Below are positions 41,629 through 49,404 of a DNA stretch of 64,000 nt, piece after piece (the stretch's first letter is position 1; each line of letters starts with the position of its first letter). The translations under genes were made by a program, and so were the position numbers. The notes under the pieces were generated by a model. The model was given only the letters and a program-made list of their open reading frames with translations. It did not search any database and had not been told where the DNA came from. Source of the DNA: Kineosporia succinea (GTDB lineage Bacteria > Actinomycetota > Actinomycetes > Actinomycetales > Kineosporiaceae); contig NZ_JAUSQZ010000001.1 in assembly GCF_030811555.1 (NCBI RefSeq), positions 310,001-374,000 of the forward strand, written 5' to 3'.

Positions 41629-43425
41629 TCAGCGACCCGAGAGGTCGCGGGCGACCTCCACCTCCAGCGGGTAACGCGACGGGTCCCAGTCCTCCTCGCT
41701 CAGCGCCCACTGGTTCTCCGGCTCGTTCCCGGCGGCCGGGATGCTGAGCTGGTTGCGCGGCGGCAGCGGCTTCGCCCGGCGCGTCGACTCCAGCACCACC
41801 CGGGCGGCCCGCCCCTCGAGAACCAGTGTGGAGATGGCGTTCCCGAAGAGCGGGCCCCCGACGGCCCGCCACGTCATCACGGTCTCGGGGATCGTGCGGG
41901 GACGCGTGAACAACAGCCGGGCGAGACGCGTCACCGGAGCGGTCCAGGAGACGCTGAACGCCAGGCGCATCACCCCCGGGATCGTGTTGTGCACCGGCGA
42001 GCAGGTGAGCTGGTAGACCCGGGAAGGGTTTTCGGGCCGGTTCGCCATCAGCGGGGTCACGTCGGCCTCACAGATGTAGCTGTGGTGCACGTCGCCCGAG
42101 AGCACACAGACCGTCGCCGGGGCCTGCGGACCCGACGCCACGTCGGCGATCAGCCGGGCCAGCCGGTCGAACGATCCCCGGAACGCCGCCCAGTGCTCCA
42201 GGTCGGCCGCGCGCCGCATCTGCTCCCCCAGCCACGCCTTTCGCCCGGTGCCCTCGGCGAGATGCTCGTTCCAGGCCTCGATCTGATGCAGCGCCGGGGC
42301 CATCAGCCAGGGCAGGGACGTGCCGATGAGCAGGTGGTCGAAGTCGCCCCGGGCCTTCTCGGCGACCCAGTCGAACTCGGCGTCCGACAGCATCGAGCGG
42401 AAGTCACCGTCGAGCATCCGGCCGCAGCGGGAGTCGATGACCACCAGCCGGGTACGGCCCAGATCTCGCCAGAACGACCAGCGGTAGCCCTTTCCGCCGT
42501 CCGCCTCGGCGTCCGCGAACCGGGCGAACTCGCGCAGGTAGGGCGCCGCGTCCTCACCGGAGTCGGCCATCCCGAGCACGCGCCGGTACACCTCGTCGGC
42601 CGCCAGCTCGTCGGGCGAGAGGTTGCCGATGTGCTGGTAGACCCAGTAGGAGACCAGCCCGCCGACGATGCGCTCGCCCCACCAGCTGGTCTTCTTCATG
42701 TCCTCCCGCCACGAGCGCGAGGTGTTCCAGTCGTCGTGCACGTCGTGGTCGTCGAAGATCATCGCGGTCGGCACGGTCGACATCAGCCAGCGGATCTGCG
42801 GGTCGCTCCACGACTCGTGGTACAGCCAGGTGTACTCCTCGAAGTCGGCGACCTGACCGTGCGGGGGCTGCGAGATGTCCCGGTGCCCGGCGATGCGCTC
42901 ACGGGTCAGCTCGGTGGTCTCGTCGGCGTAGACCTGGTCGCCGAGCATCACCATCAGGTCGGGCCAGCCGTCGTCCGGGTCGTTGGCGATCCGCACCGCG
43001 TAGGCCTCCAGCGCGTCCACCCCGTACTTGCGGCGCCCCTTCACCGTGCGCTGCGTGGCGACCCGGCACGAACCGTAGGCGATGCGCTGGGGACGGCCCG
43101 CCTCCAGCGTGCGGATGCGGGACGGCGGGAGCACACCGGGTGCCCCATCAGGTGAACCCGGCGACACGCCGCCGGAACCGGACTGTTCGGAATCTCGCAC
43201 CGGTGGCCACACGCGTTCACCGTCCAGGCACACGTCGTAGCTCATCGACTGCGCGGGGTCCAGGCCGGTGACCTGCACGAGGGCGTAGTGATGGCCGCTG
43301 ACCTCGAAGGTCTTCTGGGAGGAGCCGAGCACGGAGACGTCACAGCGAGTGTCTGTCTCGACCCAGACCGTGGCGTGGGTGGGGCCGACGTGCCGGAGAA
43401 CGGGACCGAGGATCAAGGAGGGCAC
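41629..43425 (-). CDS. PhoD-like alkaline phosphatase D family protein
   Basis: 598 aa. A beta-sandwich N-terminal domain of DUF7800 type (ILGPVLRHVGPTHATVWVET) is followed by the PhoD-like metallophosphatase (IAYGSCRVATQ, LMVMLGDQVYADETTEL, AMIFDDHDVHDDWNTS, TVCVLSGDVHHSYICEADV). The Asp/His/Asn metal ligands are in place. No signal peptide is evident at the GTG 43425 start, so a cytoplasmic place is likely. It is divergent from a penicillin-binding protein. The substrate (phosphodiester, GDP-mannose-like or other) is unknown. Confidence 0.88.
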   Translation of the reverse strand: MPSLILGPVLRHVGPTHATVWVETDTRCDVSVLGSSQKTFEVSGHHYALVQVTGLDPAQSMSYDVCLDGERVWPPVRDSEQSGSGGVSPGSPDGAPGVLPPSRIRTLEAGRPQRIAYGSCRVATQRTVKGRRKYGVDALEAYAVRIANDPDDGWPDLMVMLGDQVYADETTELTRERIAGHRDISQPPHGQVADFEEYTWLYHESWSDPQIRWLMSTVPTAMIFDDHDVHDDWNTSRSWREDMKKTSWWGERIVGGLVSYWVYQHIGNLSPDELAADEVYRRVLGMADSGEDAAPYLREFARFADAEADGGKGYRWSFWRDLGRTRLVVIDSRCGRMLDGDFRSMLSDAEFDWVAEKARGDFDHLLIGTSLPWLMAPALHQIEAWNEHLAEGTGRKAWLGEQMRRAADLEHWAAFRGSFDRLARLIADVASGPQAPATVCVLSGDVHHSYICEADVTPLMANRPENPSRVYQLTCSPVHNTIPGVMRLAFSVSWTAPVTRLARLLFTRPRTIPETVMTWRAVGGPLFGNAISTLVLEGRAARVVLESTRRAKPLPPRNQLSIPAAGNEPENQWALSEEDWDPSRYPLEVEVARDLSGR

Positions 43426-43459
43426 GCCCCCTTTCGTACCGCAGGCCCGGCTTGACCGC

Positions 43460-43465
43460 TACCGT
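43460..43465 (+). promoter_or_regulatory. -10 element of PBP gene
   Basis: TACCGT, 8 nt before the GTG at 43474; near-leaderless. Confidence 0.4.
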
Positions 43466-43473
43466 CGAGCACC

Positions 43474-45393
43474 GTGAGCCGTCGCGTCCTGATCTCGGTA
43501 CTGGTTGGTGTGCTGGTCATCGCCGGAGGAGGCGGTACAGCCCTGTACCTGCTGCTCCTGCGCGACAGTGACCAGAGCGGGCCCCAGAAGACCGCCGCCC
43601 AGGCCTTCGGGCGGGCCTGGACCGGAGGCAACCTCGGCACGCTGGGCTGGGCGCCCGGCGCGGACGACGCCTCCGGCTCGGTGCAGAAGATCACCGCCGG
43701 CCTCACCTCCGAGAAGACCGACAAGCCGTCCGGGGTCACCGCCGGCGACCCGGTCGCCTCCGACAGCGGCGACACCGCCACCGTGCCTCTGCACGTGACC
43801 TGGACGCTGGCCCGCGACCAGAAGTGGGAGTACGACTCCACGCTCACCCTGGTCCGGCAGGACGATGCCTGGCTGCCGCAGTACGCCCCGACGCTGGTGC
43901 ACCCCGACCTCACCGGTGACCTGGCCACCGCGACGCTCGACGCCGACTCGGTGACCGGGGAGCGCGGCCGGATCCTCGGGGCGAACGACCGGGTGCTCGT
44001 CGAGAACCGGCCGGTGGTCGTGGTCGGGATGCAGAAATCCAAGGCCGGCAACGTGTCCACGTCGGTGGCCCGGGTCGCGAACATCCTCGACGTCGACGAG
44101 GCAGCCCTGCTGAAGCGGGTGAACGCGGCCGGGGCCGACGTCTTCGTCGACGTGATCACACTGCGCCGCGCCGCCTACGACGACGTGAGCGCCGACCTGA
44201 AGAAGGCCGACGGGGTGGTCTACCAGGAGAAGGAACTGCCGCTGACCCCCACCGCCGACTTCGGGCGTCCCCTCTTCGGCAACGTGGGCGCGGCCACCGC
44301 CGACATCGTGAAGGAGTCGGAGGGCCGGGTGCAGGCCGGTGACACGACCGGCCTGTCGGGCCTGCAGCGCCTGTACGACGAGCAGCTGGCCGGCACGCCG
44401 GGCGTCGTGGTCGAGGCCGAGCCCGAGGAGGGGGACGCCAAGGAGCTGTTCCGCGCCGAGGCCACCGACGGCGAGGACCTGAAGATCACCCTCGACGAAG
44501 AGGTCCAGAAGGCCGCGGACAAGGCCATCGCCACCGCGCCGCAGCTGGCCGGGATGGTCGCGATCGACACGAGGACCGGCAACATCCTGGCGGTCGCGAA
44601 CGGCGGGCCGAACGGCAACAGCTACAACCGGGCCCTGCTCGGCCAGTACGCCCCCGGCTCGACCTTCAAGATCGCCTCGGGCCTGGGCCTGGTCGAGTAC
44701 GGCGGGATGAAGGCCGACAAGACCGTGGCCTGTCCCAAGGCCCTGGTGGTCAGCGGCAAGAAGTTCATGAACGCCGAGGACGAGGTGCTCGGCAAGGTGC
44801 CCTTCTCCAGTGACTTCGCCCACTCCTGCAACACCGCCTTCGTCGGCAGCGCCAAGCTGATCAGCCAGGAGGAGCTGGCCGAGGCCGCGGCCTCGCTGGG
44901 TTACGGCCAGAAGAACGCCACCGGGGTCACGGCCTTCACCGGCTCGGTGCCGACCGGCGGCACCGACGTCGACCACGCCGCCGCGATGATCGGCCAGGGC
45001 AAGGTGCTGGCCAGCCCGATGGCCGTGGCGAGCGCCTCGGCCGCGATCGCGAGCGGCACCTGGAACGCGCCGAAGCTCGTGCTGAACGGGCGGGACACCC
45101 CCGAGGTGGAGCCGGTGAAGCTGAACGCCGCGAACGCGAAGACCATCCGGGCCCTGATGCGCGAGGTGGTCACGGACGGAACCGGCGTGGTCATGAAGAA
45201 CACGCCCGGTGGCCCGGTCTCGGGCAAGACCGGCACGGCCGAGTACGGCACCGACGTACCCCCCAAGACCAACGCCTGGTTCACCGGTTTCCAGGGGAAC
45301 ATCGCCTTCGCGGTGCTGGTCGAGGACGGTGACTTCGGGGGCAAGACGGCGGCCCCGATCGCCAAGAAGTTCCTGAGCGATCTCGCGTCGTAA
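43474..45393 (+). CDS. Class B penicillin-binding protein with MecA_N-type domain
   Basis: 639 aa peptidoglycan transpeptidase. One N-terminal membrane helix (LISVLVGVLVIAGGGGTALY) is followed by an NTF2-like MecA_N domain (about residues 35-145), a dimerisation domain and the transpeptidase. Active-site motifs: STFK at residues 396-399, SCN at 451-453 and KTG at 585-587 (GKTGTAEYG). These are the SxxK, SxN and KTG motifs in order. It is the first of three plus-strand genes with short gaps. The NTF2-like domain is shared with low-affinity PBP2a, so beta-lactam tolerance is possible and unproven. Confidence 0.92.
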   Translation: MSRRVLISVLVGVLVIAGGGGTALYLLLLRDSDQSGPQKTAAQAFGRAWTGGNLGTLGWAPGADDASGSVQKITAGLTSEKTDKPSGVTAGDPVASDSGDTATVPLHVTWTLARDQKWEYDSTLTLVRQDDAWLPQYAPTLVHPDLTGDLATATLDADSVTGERGRILGANDRVLVENRPVVVVGMQKSKAGNVSTSVARVANILDVDEAALLKRVNAAGADVFVDVITLRRAAYDDVSADLKKADGVVYQEKELPLTPTADFGRPLFGNVGAATADIVKESEGRVQAGDTTGLSGLQRLYDEQLAGTPGVVVEAEPEEGDAKELFRAEATDGEDLKITLDEEVQKAADKAIATAPQLAGMVAIDTRTGNILAVANGGPNGNSYNRALLGQYAPGSTFKIASGLGLVEYGGMKADKTVACPKALVVSGKKFMNAEDEVLGKVPFSSDFAHSCNTAFVGSAKLISQEELAEAAASLGYGQKNATGVTAFTGSVPTGGTDVDHAAAMIGQGKVLASPMAVASASAAIASGTWNAPKLVLNGRDTPEVEPVKLNAANAKTIRALMREVVTDGTGVVMKNTPGGPVSGKTGTAEYGTDVPPKTNAWFTGFQGNIAFAVLVEDGDFGGKTAAPIAKKFLSDLAS

Positions 45394-45398
45394 CCTCC

Positions 45399-45422
45399 AC
45401 CCATCGGAAGGATGGGTAGAGT
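45399..45422 (+). promoter_or_regulatory. Hairpin and -10 between PBP and GT87-like gene
   Basis: ACCCATC/GATGGGT (45399-45405/45411-45417) and TAGAGT (45417-45422) 9 nt before the ATG at 45432. Could be a weak terminator with an internal promoter. Confidence 0.35.
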
Positions 45423-45431
45423 CCGCTGGCG

Positions 45432-46814
45432 ATGACCGGAATGACCAGCAGATTCGACCGGACCCTGGTGACCTGGCTGGTCGTGATGCTCCTGGCCGGA
45501 GTCGGCCTGGCGGTGGGCTGGGTGGCGAAGGCCCCCTGTGTCGACACCTACCAGGTGGGCGGCGGGCAGGTGGCGCTCGACTGGCGGGACGGGCGGCAGT
45601 ACGCGCTGCACTGCTACTCCGACGCGATCCCGCTCTACGGGGTCGACCGGCTGTCCGACGGCACCCTGCCGTACAAGACCACCTGGCTCGACGACAGCGG
45701 TAACGAGCGCGCCATGGAGTACCCGGTGGTGACCGGCATGCTCCAGTACGGCGTGATGAAGGTGACCAAGGCCTGGGTCGGCTCGGCCGGGTACACCGGC
45801 CCGGAGGTCGTGCCCTACTTCGTGATCATGGCGGTCGTGCTGGCCGTGGCCTGGCTGATCGCCGTCGCCTGCACGCTGCCGCTGGTGACGAAGAAGTGGC
45901 ACGCCGTGCTGATGGCGCTGTCCCCCCTGGTGTTCGTGCACGCCTTCACCAACTTCGACACCCTGGCCGTGGCCCTGGCCGCCGGCGGGATGCTGGCCTG
46001 GGCCCGGCAGAAGCCCGTGCTGGCCGGTCTGCTGCTCGGGATCGGCGCGGCGGCCAAGCTCTACCCGCTCTTCATCCTCGGGCCGCTGCTGGTGCTCTGC
46101 TGGCGCTCGCGCACGCTGGGCCCCTGGTGGAAGGCCACGATCACCGCGGCGGCCGCCTGGATCGCCTGCAACGCGCCGTTCGCGCTGCTCTACCCGCGCG
46201 GCTGGTGGGAGTTCTTCCGCCTCAACTCCACCCGGGTCGCCGACCACGACTCGATCTACAACGCGCTCACCACGTTCACCAGCTGGACGGGCTTCGACGG
46301 CCCGGTCTACGCGGGTGAGTCGCCGGAGAAGCTCAACGCCTTCACCCTCGTCGCCTTCCTGGGCCTGTGCCTGGTGATCGGCGTGATCGGGCTGAGCGCC
46401 CCGACCCGGCCCCGGCTGGCCTCGCTCGTGTTCCTCGTGGTCGCCGCGTTCCTGCTGACCAACAAGGTGTGGAGCCCGCAGTACTCGCTGTGGCTGGTGC
46501 CCCTGGCGGTGCTCGCCCTGCCCCGGGTCTGGATCCTGCTGACCTGGATGCTGGTGGACGCGTGGGTCTGGTACCCGCGGCTCGGTTACTTCCTCGGGCT
46601 GCAGGATCCGGGACTGGGCAACTCGGCCGAGCGCTTCCTCACCGTGGTGCTGCTGCGCGACCTGCTGGTGGTGATCATCTGCGGCATGATCATCCACACG
46701 ATCTACCGGCCCCAGGCCGATCCGGTACGACAAGGCGGTGCGGACGATCCGGCCTTCGGGCCCGTGAGTGATCAGCCGGACCGCAGGCTCGCCCCCGCGC
46801 GAGCCCTGACCTAG
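45432..46814 (+). CDS. Polyprenyl-phosphate-dependent glycosyltransferase-like membrane protein (GT87/DUF2029)
   Basis: 460 aa with about ten transmembrane helices. The first outside loop contains ALHCYSDAIPLYGVDRLSDG and KTTWLDDSGNERAMEYPVVTG, the acidic loop expected for the GT87/DUF2029 mannosyltransferase-like family. KLYPLFILGPLLVLCWRSR and NKVWSPQYSLWLVPL are typical helices. ATG 45432 is 38 nt after the PBP stop. It probably uses a lipid-linked sugar for cell-envelope glycan or glycolipid; donor and acceptor are unknown. Confidence 0.82.
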   Translation: MTGMTSRFDRTLVTWLVVMLLAGVGLAVGWVAKAPCVDTYQVGGGQVALDWRDGRQYALHCYSDAIPLYGVDRLSDGTLPYKTTWLDDSGNERAMEYPVVTGMLQYGVMKVTKAWVGSAGYTGPEVVPYFVIMAVVLAVAWLIAVACTLPLVTKKWHAVLMALSPLVFVHAFTNFDTLAVALAAGGMLAWARQKPVLAGLLLGIGAAAKLYPLFILGPLLVLCWRSRTLGPWWKATITAAAAWIACNAPFALLYPRGWWEFFRLNSTRVADHDSIYNALTTFTSWTGFDGPVYAGESPEKLNAFTLVAFLGLCLVIGVIGLSAPTRPRLASLVFLVVAAFLLTNKVWSPQYSLWLVPLAVLALPRVWILLTWMLVDAWVWYPRLGYFLGLQDPGLGNSAERFLTVVLLRDLLVVIICGMIIHTIYRPQADPVRQGGADDPAFGPVSDQPDRRLAPARALT

Positions 46815-46830
46815 GCGGGAAGTCAGCGGT

Positions 46831-47583
46831 ATGTCAGCGGCAAGATCTGCGGTGGACTCGAATCTGAGCTGGGACAACCTGGGCTGGGACTCGCTGGGCG
46901 ACCAGCGCGTCATGGTGGTGGTCCTGGCGGTCGCGGCGATCGTGCTGACCGGCGAGCGCACCACCTGGCACGTGCTGCGCAACGTGGTGACGATCGCGCA
47001 CGAGGGCGGTCACGCGGTGATCGCGCTGCTGATGGGCCGCGAGCTGGCCGGCATCAAGCTGCACTCCGACACCTCCGGGGTCACGCTCTCCCGGGGCAAG
47101 CCGCGCGGGCCGGGCATGATCTTCACCGCGCTCGCGGGCTATCCGGCGCCGTCGCTGCTCGGGGTGGGGCTGGCCGCGCTGATCGGGCTCGACCTGATCA
47201 CCGTGCTGCTGTGGGTCGTGGTGGCGCTGCTGGCGATCCTGCTCACCCAGATCCGCAACGCGTTCGGGGTGCTGACCGTGGTCCTCACCGGCGGCGCGGC
47301 GGTCGCGGTGATGGTCTGGGGCAACGAGCGCACGGCCCTCGGCTTCGCCTGCGCGGTGACCTGGCTGCTGCTCATCGGCGGTCTGCGCGCGGTGATCGAG
47401 CTGCAGCGCTCACGCCGGGCGCAGGGCAGCGGGCGCCGGGGCGGGCCGCCGGTCACCTCCGACGCCGATCAGCTGGCCTGGCTCAGCCACGTGCCCGGGG
47501 TGCTCTGGGTGACGGTCTTCTTCGTCCTCAGCCTGGTGTGCATCGTGGCCGGCGGCTGGCTGATGCTGAGCTGGAACCCGTAA
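46831..47583 (+). CDS. M50-like membrane metalloprotease
   Basis: 250 aa. HEGGH in TIAHEGGHAVIALLMGR is the HExxH zinc site in the first membrane helix region. The rest is six or so helices. Family M50B-like proteins of this length are common in actinobacteria; unlike site-2 proteases they lack a clear PDZ domain. The expected third ligand (NxxPxxxxDG) is not obvious, so activity is uncertain. It follows the GT87-like gene by 16 nt and is probably co-transcribed. Confidence 0.8.
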   Translation: MSAARSAVDSNLSWDNLGWDSLGDQRVMVVVLAVAAIVLTGERTTWHVLRNVVTIAHEGGHAVIALLMGRELAGIKLHSDTSGVTLSRGKPRGPGMIFTALAGYPAPSLLGVGLAALIGLDLITVLLWVVVALLAILLTQIRNAFGVLTVVLTGGAAVAVMVWGNERTALGFACAVTWLLLIGGLRAVIELQRSRRAQGSGRRGGPPVTSDADQLAWLSHVPGVLWVTVFFVLSLVCIVAGGWLMLSWNP

Positions 47584-47610
47584 GCACTCGTCACGCAGGG
47601 CGCAACCGTG

Positions 47611-47639
47611 CCCCCGACCGGGTGAATTCCGGCCGGGGG
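47611..47639. terminator. Bidirectional terminator between M50 and SRPBCC genes
   Basis: CCCCCGACCGG (47611-47621) pairs with CCGGCCGGGGG (47629-47639), one A/C mismatch, loop GTGAATT. Confidence 0.78.
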
Positions 47640-47653
47640 TCTGAAACCCGCTC

Positions 47654-48100
47654 CTACAGGCACTCCTGGGCGAAGTCGTCCAGGCGGTGCTCCCAGCGCG
47701 ACTGCATCCGGGGCCGCAGCTGCGACGGCAGCCCCTCGTGCCAGAGTCGCAACCGCGTACCGCCCGCCACCGGGGTCAGGTCGAGCTCGACCAGACTGGT
47801 GTCCAGATCGACGCCGGAGTGCCACGACAGCCGCAACTGCTCCAGGGGGTGGAAGCTCTGCACAACACCCGCGTCGCCGTCGTCACTGACGTACGTCTGG
47901 CCCTTACCCTGCAGCACGGCGCCGTGGCCGAGCCATACCGCGGTTCCCGTCGGGCTCACCAGCGCCTGCCAGACGTGACTCGCACTACCCGTGAACACCT
48001 TGCGCACATACACGAACTGCTCGGTCGGTACGACGGCATCGTCGACGAGCGCCGGAGGCAACCCCGCCTCCACCCGACCCAACTGCACGAATGTGGACAT
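47654..48100 (-). CDS. SRPBCC-fold (AHSA1/START-like) protein
   Basis: 148 aa. The C-terminal two thirds read VRKVFTGSASHVWQALVSPTG and SWHSGVDLDTSLVELDLTPVAGGTRLRLWHEG, the AHSA1-like SRPBCC pattern of a ligand-binding cavity. The N-terminal about 25 residues are unmatched. The ATG lies at 48100. It is divergent from prs with a short promoter region. No function can be named. Confidence 0.82.
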   Translation of the reverse strand: MSTFVQLGRVEAGLPPALVDDAVVPTEQFVYVRKVFTGSASHVWQALVSPTGTAVWLGHGAVLQGKGQTYVSDDGDAGVVQSFHPLEQLRLSWHSGVDLDTSLVELDLTPVAGGTRLRLWHEGLPSQLRPRMQSRWEHRLDDFAQECL

Positions 48101-48281
48101 TTCCAGCCCCCTTGCGAATCAGCCATACCGATTCAGCACCCCCTCCCCGAGCCGGAGGGGCCAAATTCGGTCATCGTCGATACTCAGTCGGCGAGAAGGA
48201 AGGGTGCTTCAATCCCCCAAAAGCCTGTCGCACGAAAAGTCTGGGAACATGGCGGCAACACCCCCGTGAGAGGTACCGCTG

Positions 48282-49274
48282 GTGAACACTGTTTCGATAC
48301 AGAGCCGGAAGACGCTCCAGGTCTTCTCCGGCCGGGCATACCCTGAGCTGGCCGAGGAGATCGTCAAGTATCTCGACGTCAGCCTGACGCCGCAGTCGGC
48401 CTACGAGTTCGCGAACGGCGAGATCTTCGTGCGGTTCGAGGAGTCGGTGCGAGGTGCGGACGCGTTCGTCGTCCAGGCCTGCGGCCAGGGCATCAACACC
48501 TGGGTGATGGAGACCCTGATCATGGTCGACGCGCTGAAGCGCGCCTCGGCCGACCGGATCACCGTGGTGCTGCCGTTCTACCCGTACGCCCGGCAGGACA
48601 AGAAGCACAAGGGTCGCGAGCCGATCTCGGCACGGCTCATCGCCGACCTGCTCCACACCGCCGGGGCCGACCGCCTGATGACGGTCGACCTGCACACCGA
48701 CCAGACCCAGGGCTTCTTCGACGGCCCCGTCGACCACCTCTTCGCCATGCGGCTGCTCGCCGACCACGTGGCGTCGAAGTACAAGGGTGAGGACATCACC
48801 GTGGTCGCGCCCGACTCCGGCCGCGTGCGCGTGGCCGAGCGCTGGGCCGACCGTCTGGGGGGCGCGCCGCTGGCGTTCATCCACAAGACCCGTGACCCCC
48901 GCATGCCGAACACCGTGGTCACCAACCGCGTCGTCGGCGATGTCGAGGGCCGCACCTGTGTCCTGGTGGACGACATGATCGACACCGGGGGCACGATCAC
49001 CAAGGCGGCCACCAAGCTGTTCGAGCAGGGCGCCAAGGACGTGATCATCGCGGCCACCCACGGCATCCTGTCCGACCCCGCCACCGAGCGGCTGCGAGAC
49101 TGCGGCGCCACCGAGATCGTGCTCACCAACACGCTGCCGATCGACTCCGACCGGCTGCTGCCCAACTTCACCGTTCTCTCGATCGCCCCGCTGATCGCCC
49201 AGGCGATCCACGAGGTCTTCGAAGACGGCTCGGTCACCTCGCTCTTCAGCCAGGACGAAGTGCCGAACGAATAA
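48282..49274 (+). CDS. prs: Ribose-phosphate pyrophosphokinase
   Basis: 330 aa. Makes PRPP from ribose-5-phosphate and ATP for nucleotide, His and Trp synthesis. FSGRAYPELAEEIVKYLDVS, VVLPFYPYARQDKKHKGREP (ATP and ribose-5-phosphate loops), the DLHTDQTQGFF segment and the PRPP-binding loop VLVDDMIDTGGTITKAA are all intact. The GTG at 48282 has GAGAGG 8 nt upstream. No gene follows in the same operon; a strong terminator is 28 nt on. The usual actinobacterial neighbour glmU is absent here. Confidence 0.95.
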   Translation: MNTVSIQSRKTLQVFSGRAYPELAEEIVKYLDVSLTPQSAYEFANGEIFVRFEESVRGADAFVVQACGQGINTWVMETLIMVDALKRASADRITVVLPFYPYARQDKKHKGREPISARLIADLLHTAGADRLMTVDLHTDQTQGFFDGPVDHLFAMRLLADHVASKYKGEDITVVAPDSGRVRVAERWADRLGGAPLAFIHKTRDPRMPNTVVTNRVVGDVEGRTCVLVDDMIDTGGTITKAATKLFEQGAKDVIIAATHGILSDPATERLRDCGATEIVLTNTLPIDSDRLLPNFTVLSIAPLIAQAIHEVFEDGSVTSLFSQDEVPNE

Positions 49275-49302
49275 CGGACGACGTCCGTACCTTTCACCCG
49301 TC

Positions 49303-49335
49303 CGCCGCCTCAGGGGTCTGTCCCCCGAGGCGGCG
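49303..49335 (+). terminator. Intrinsic terminator of prs
   Basis: CGCCGCCTC-A-GGGG (49303-49316) with CCCC-C-GAGGCGGCG (49322-49335), loop about TCTGT, single mismatch. Confidence 0.88.
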
Positions 49336-49404
49336 ACGTGCGTTTGCCCCCGGCGTCCCGCAGGCTCGGACCTCCTGGCCACCACGCGTTCTGGGGGGAT
49401 CGCC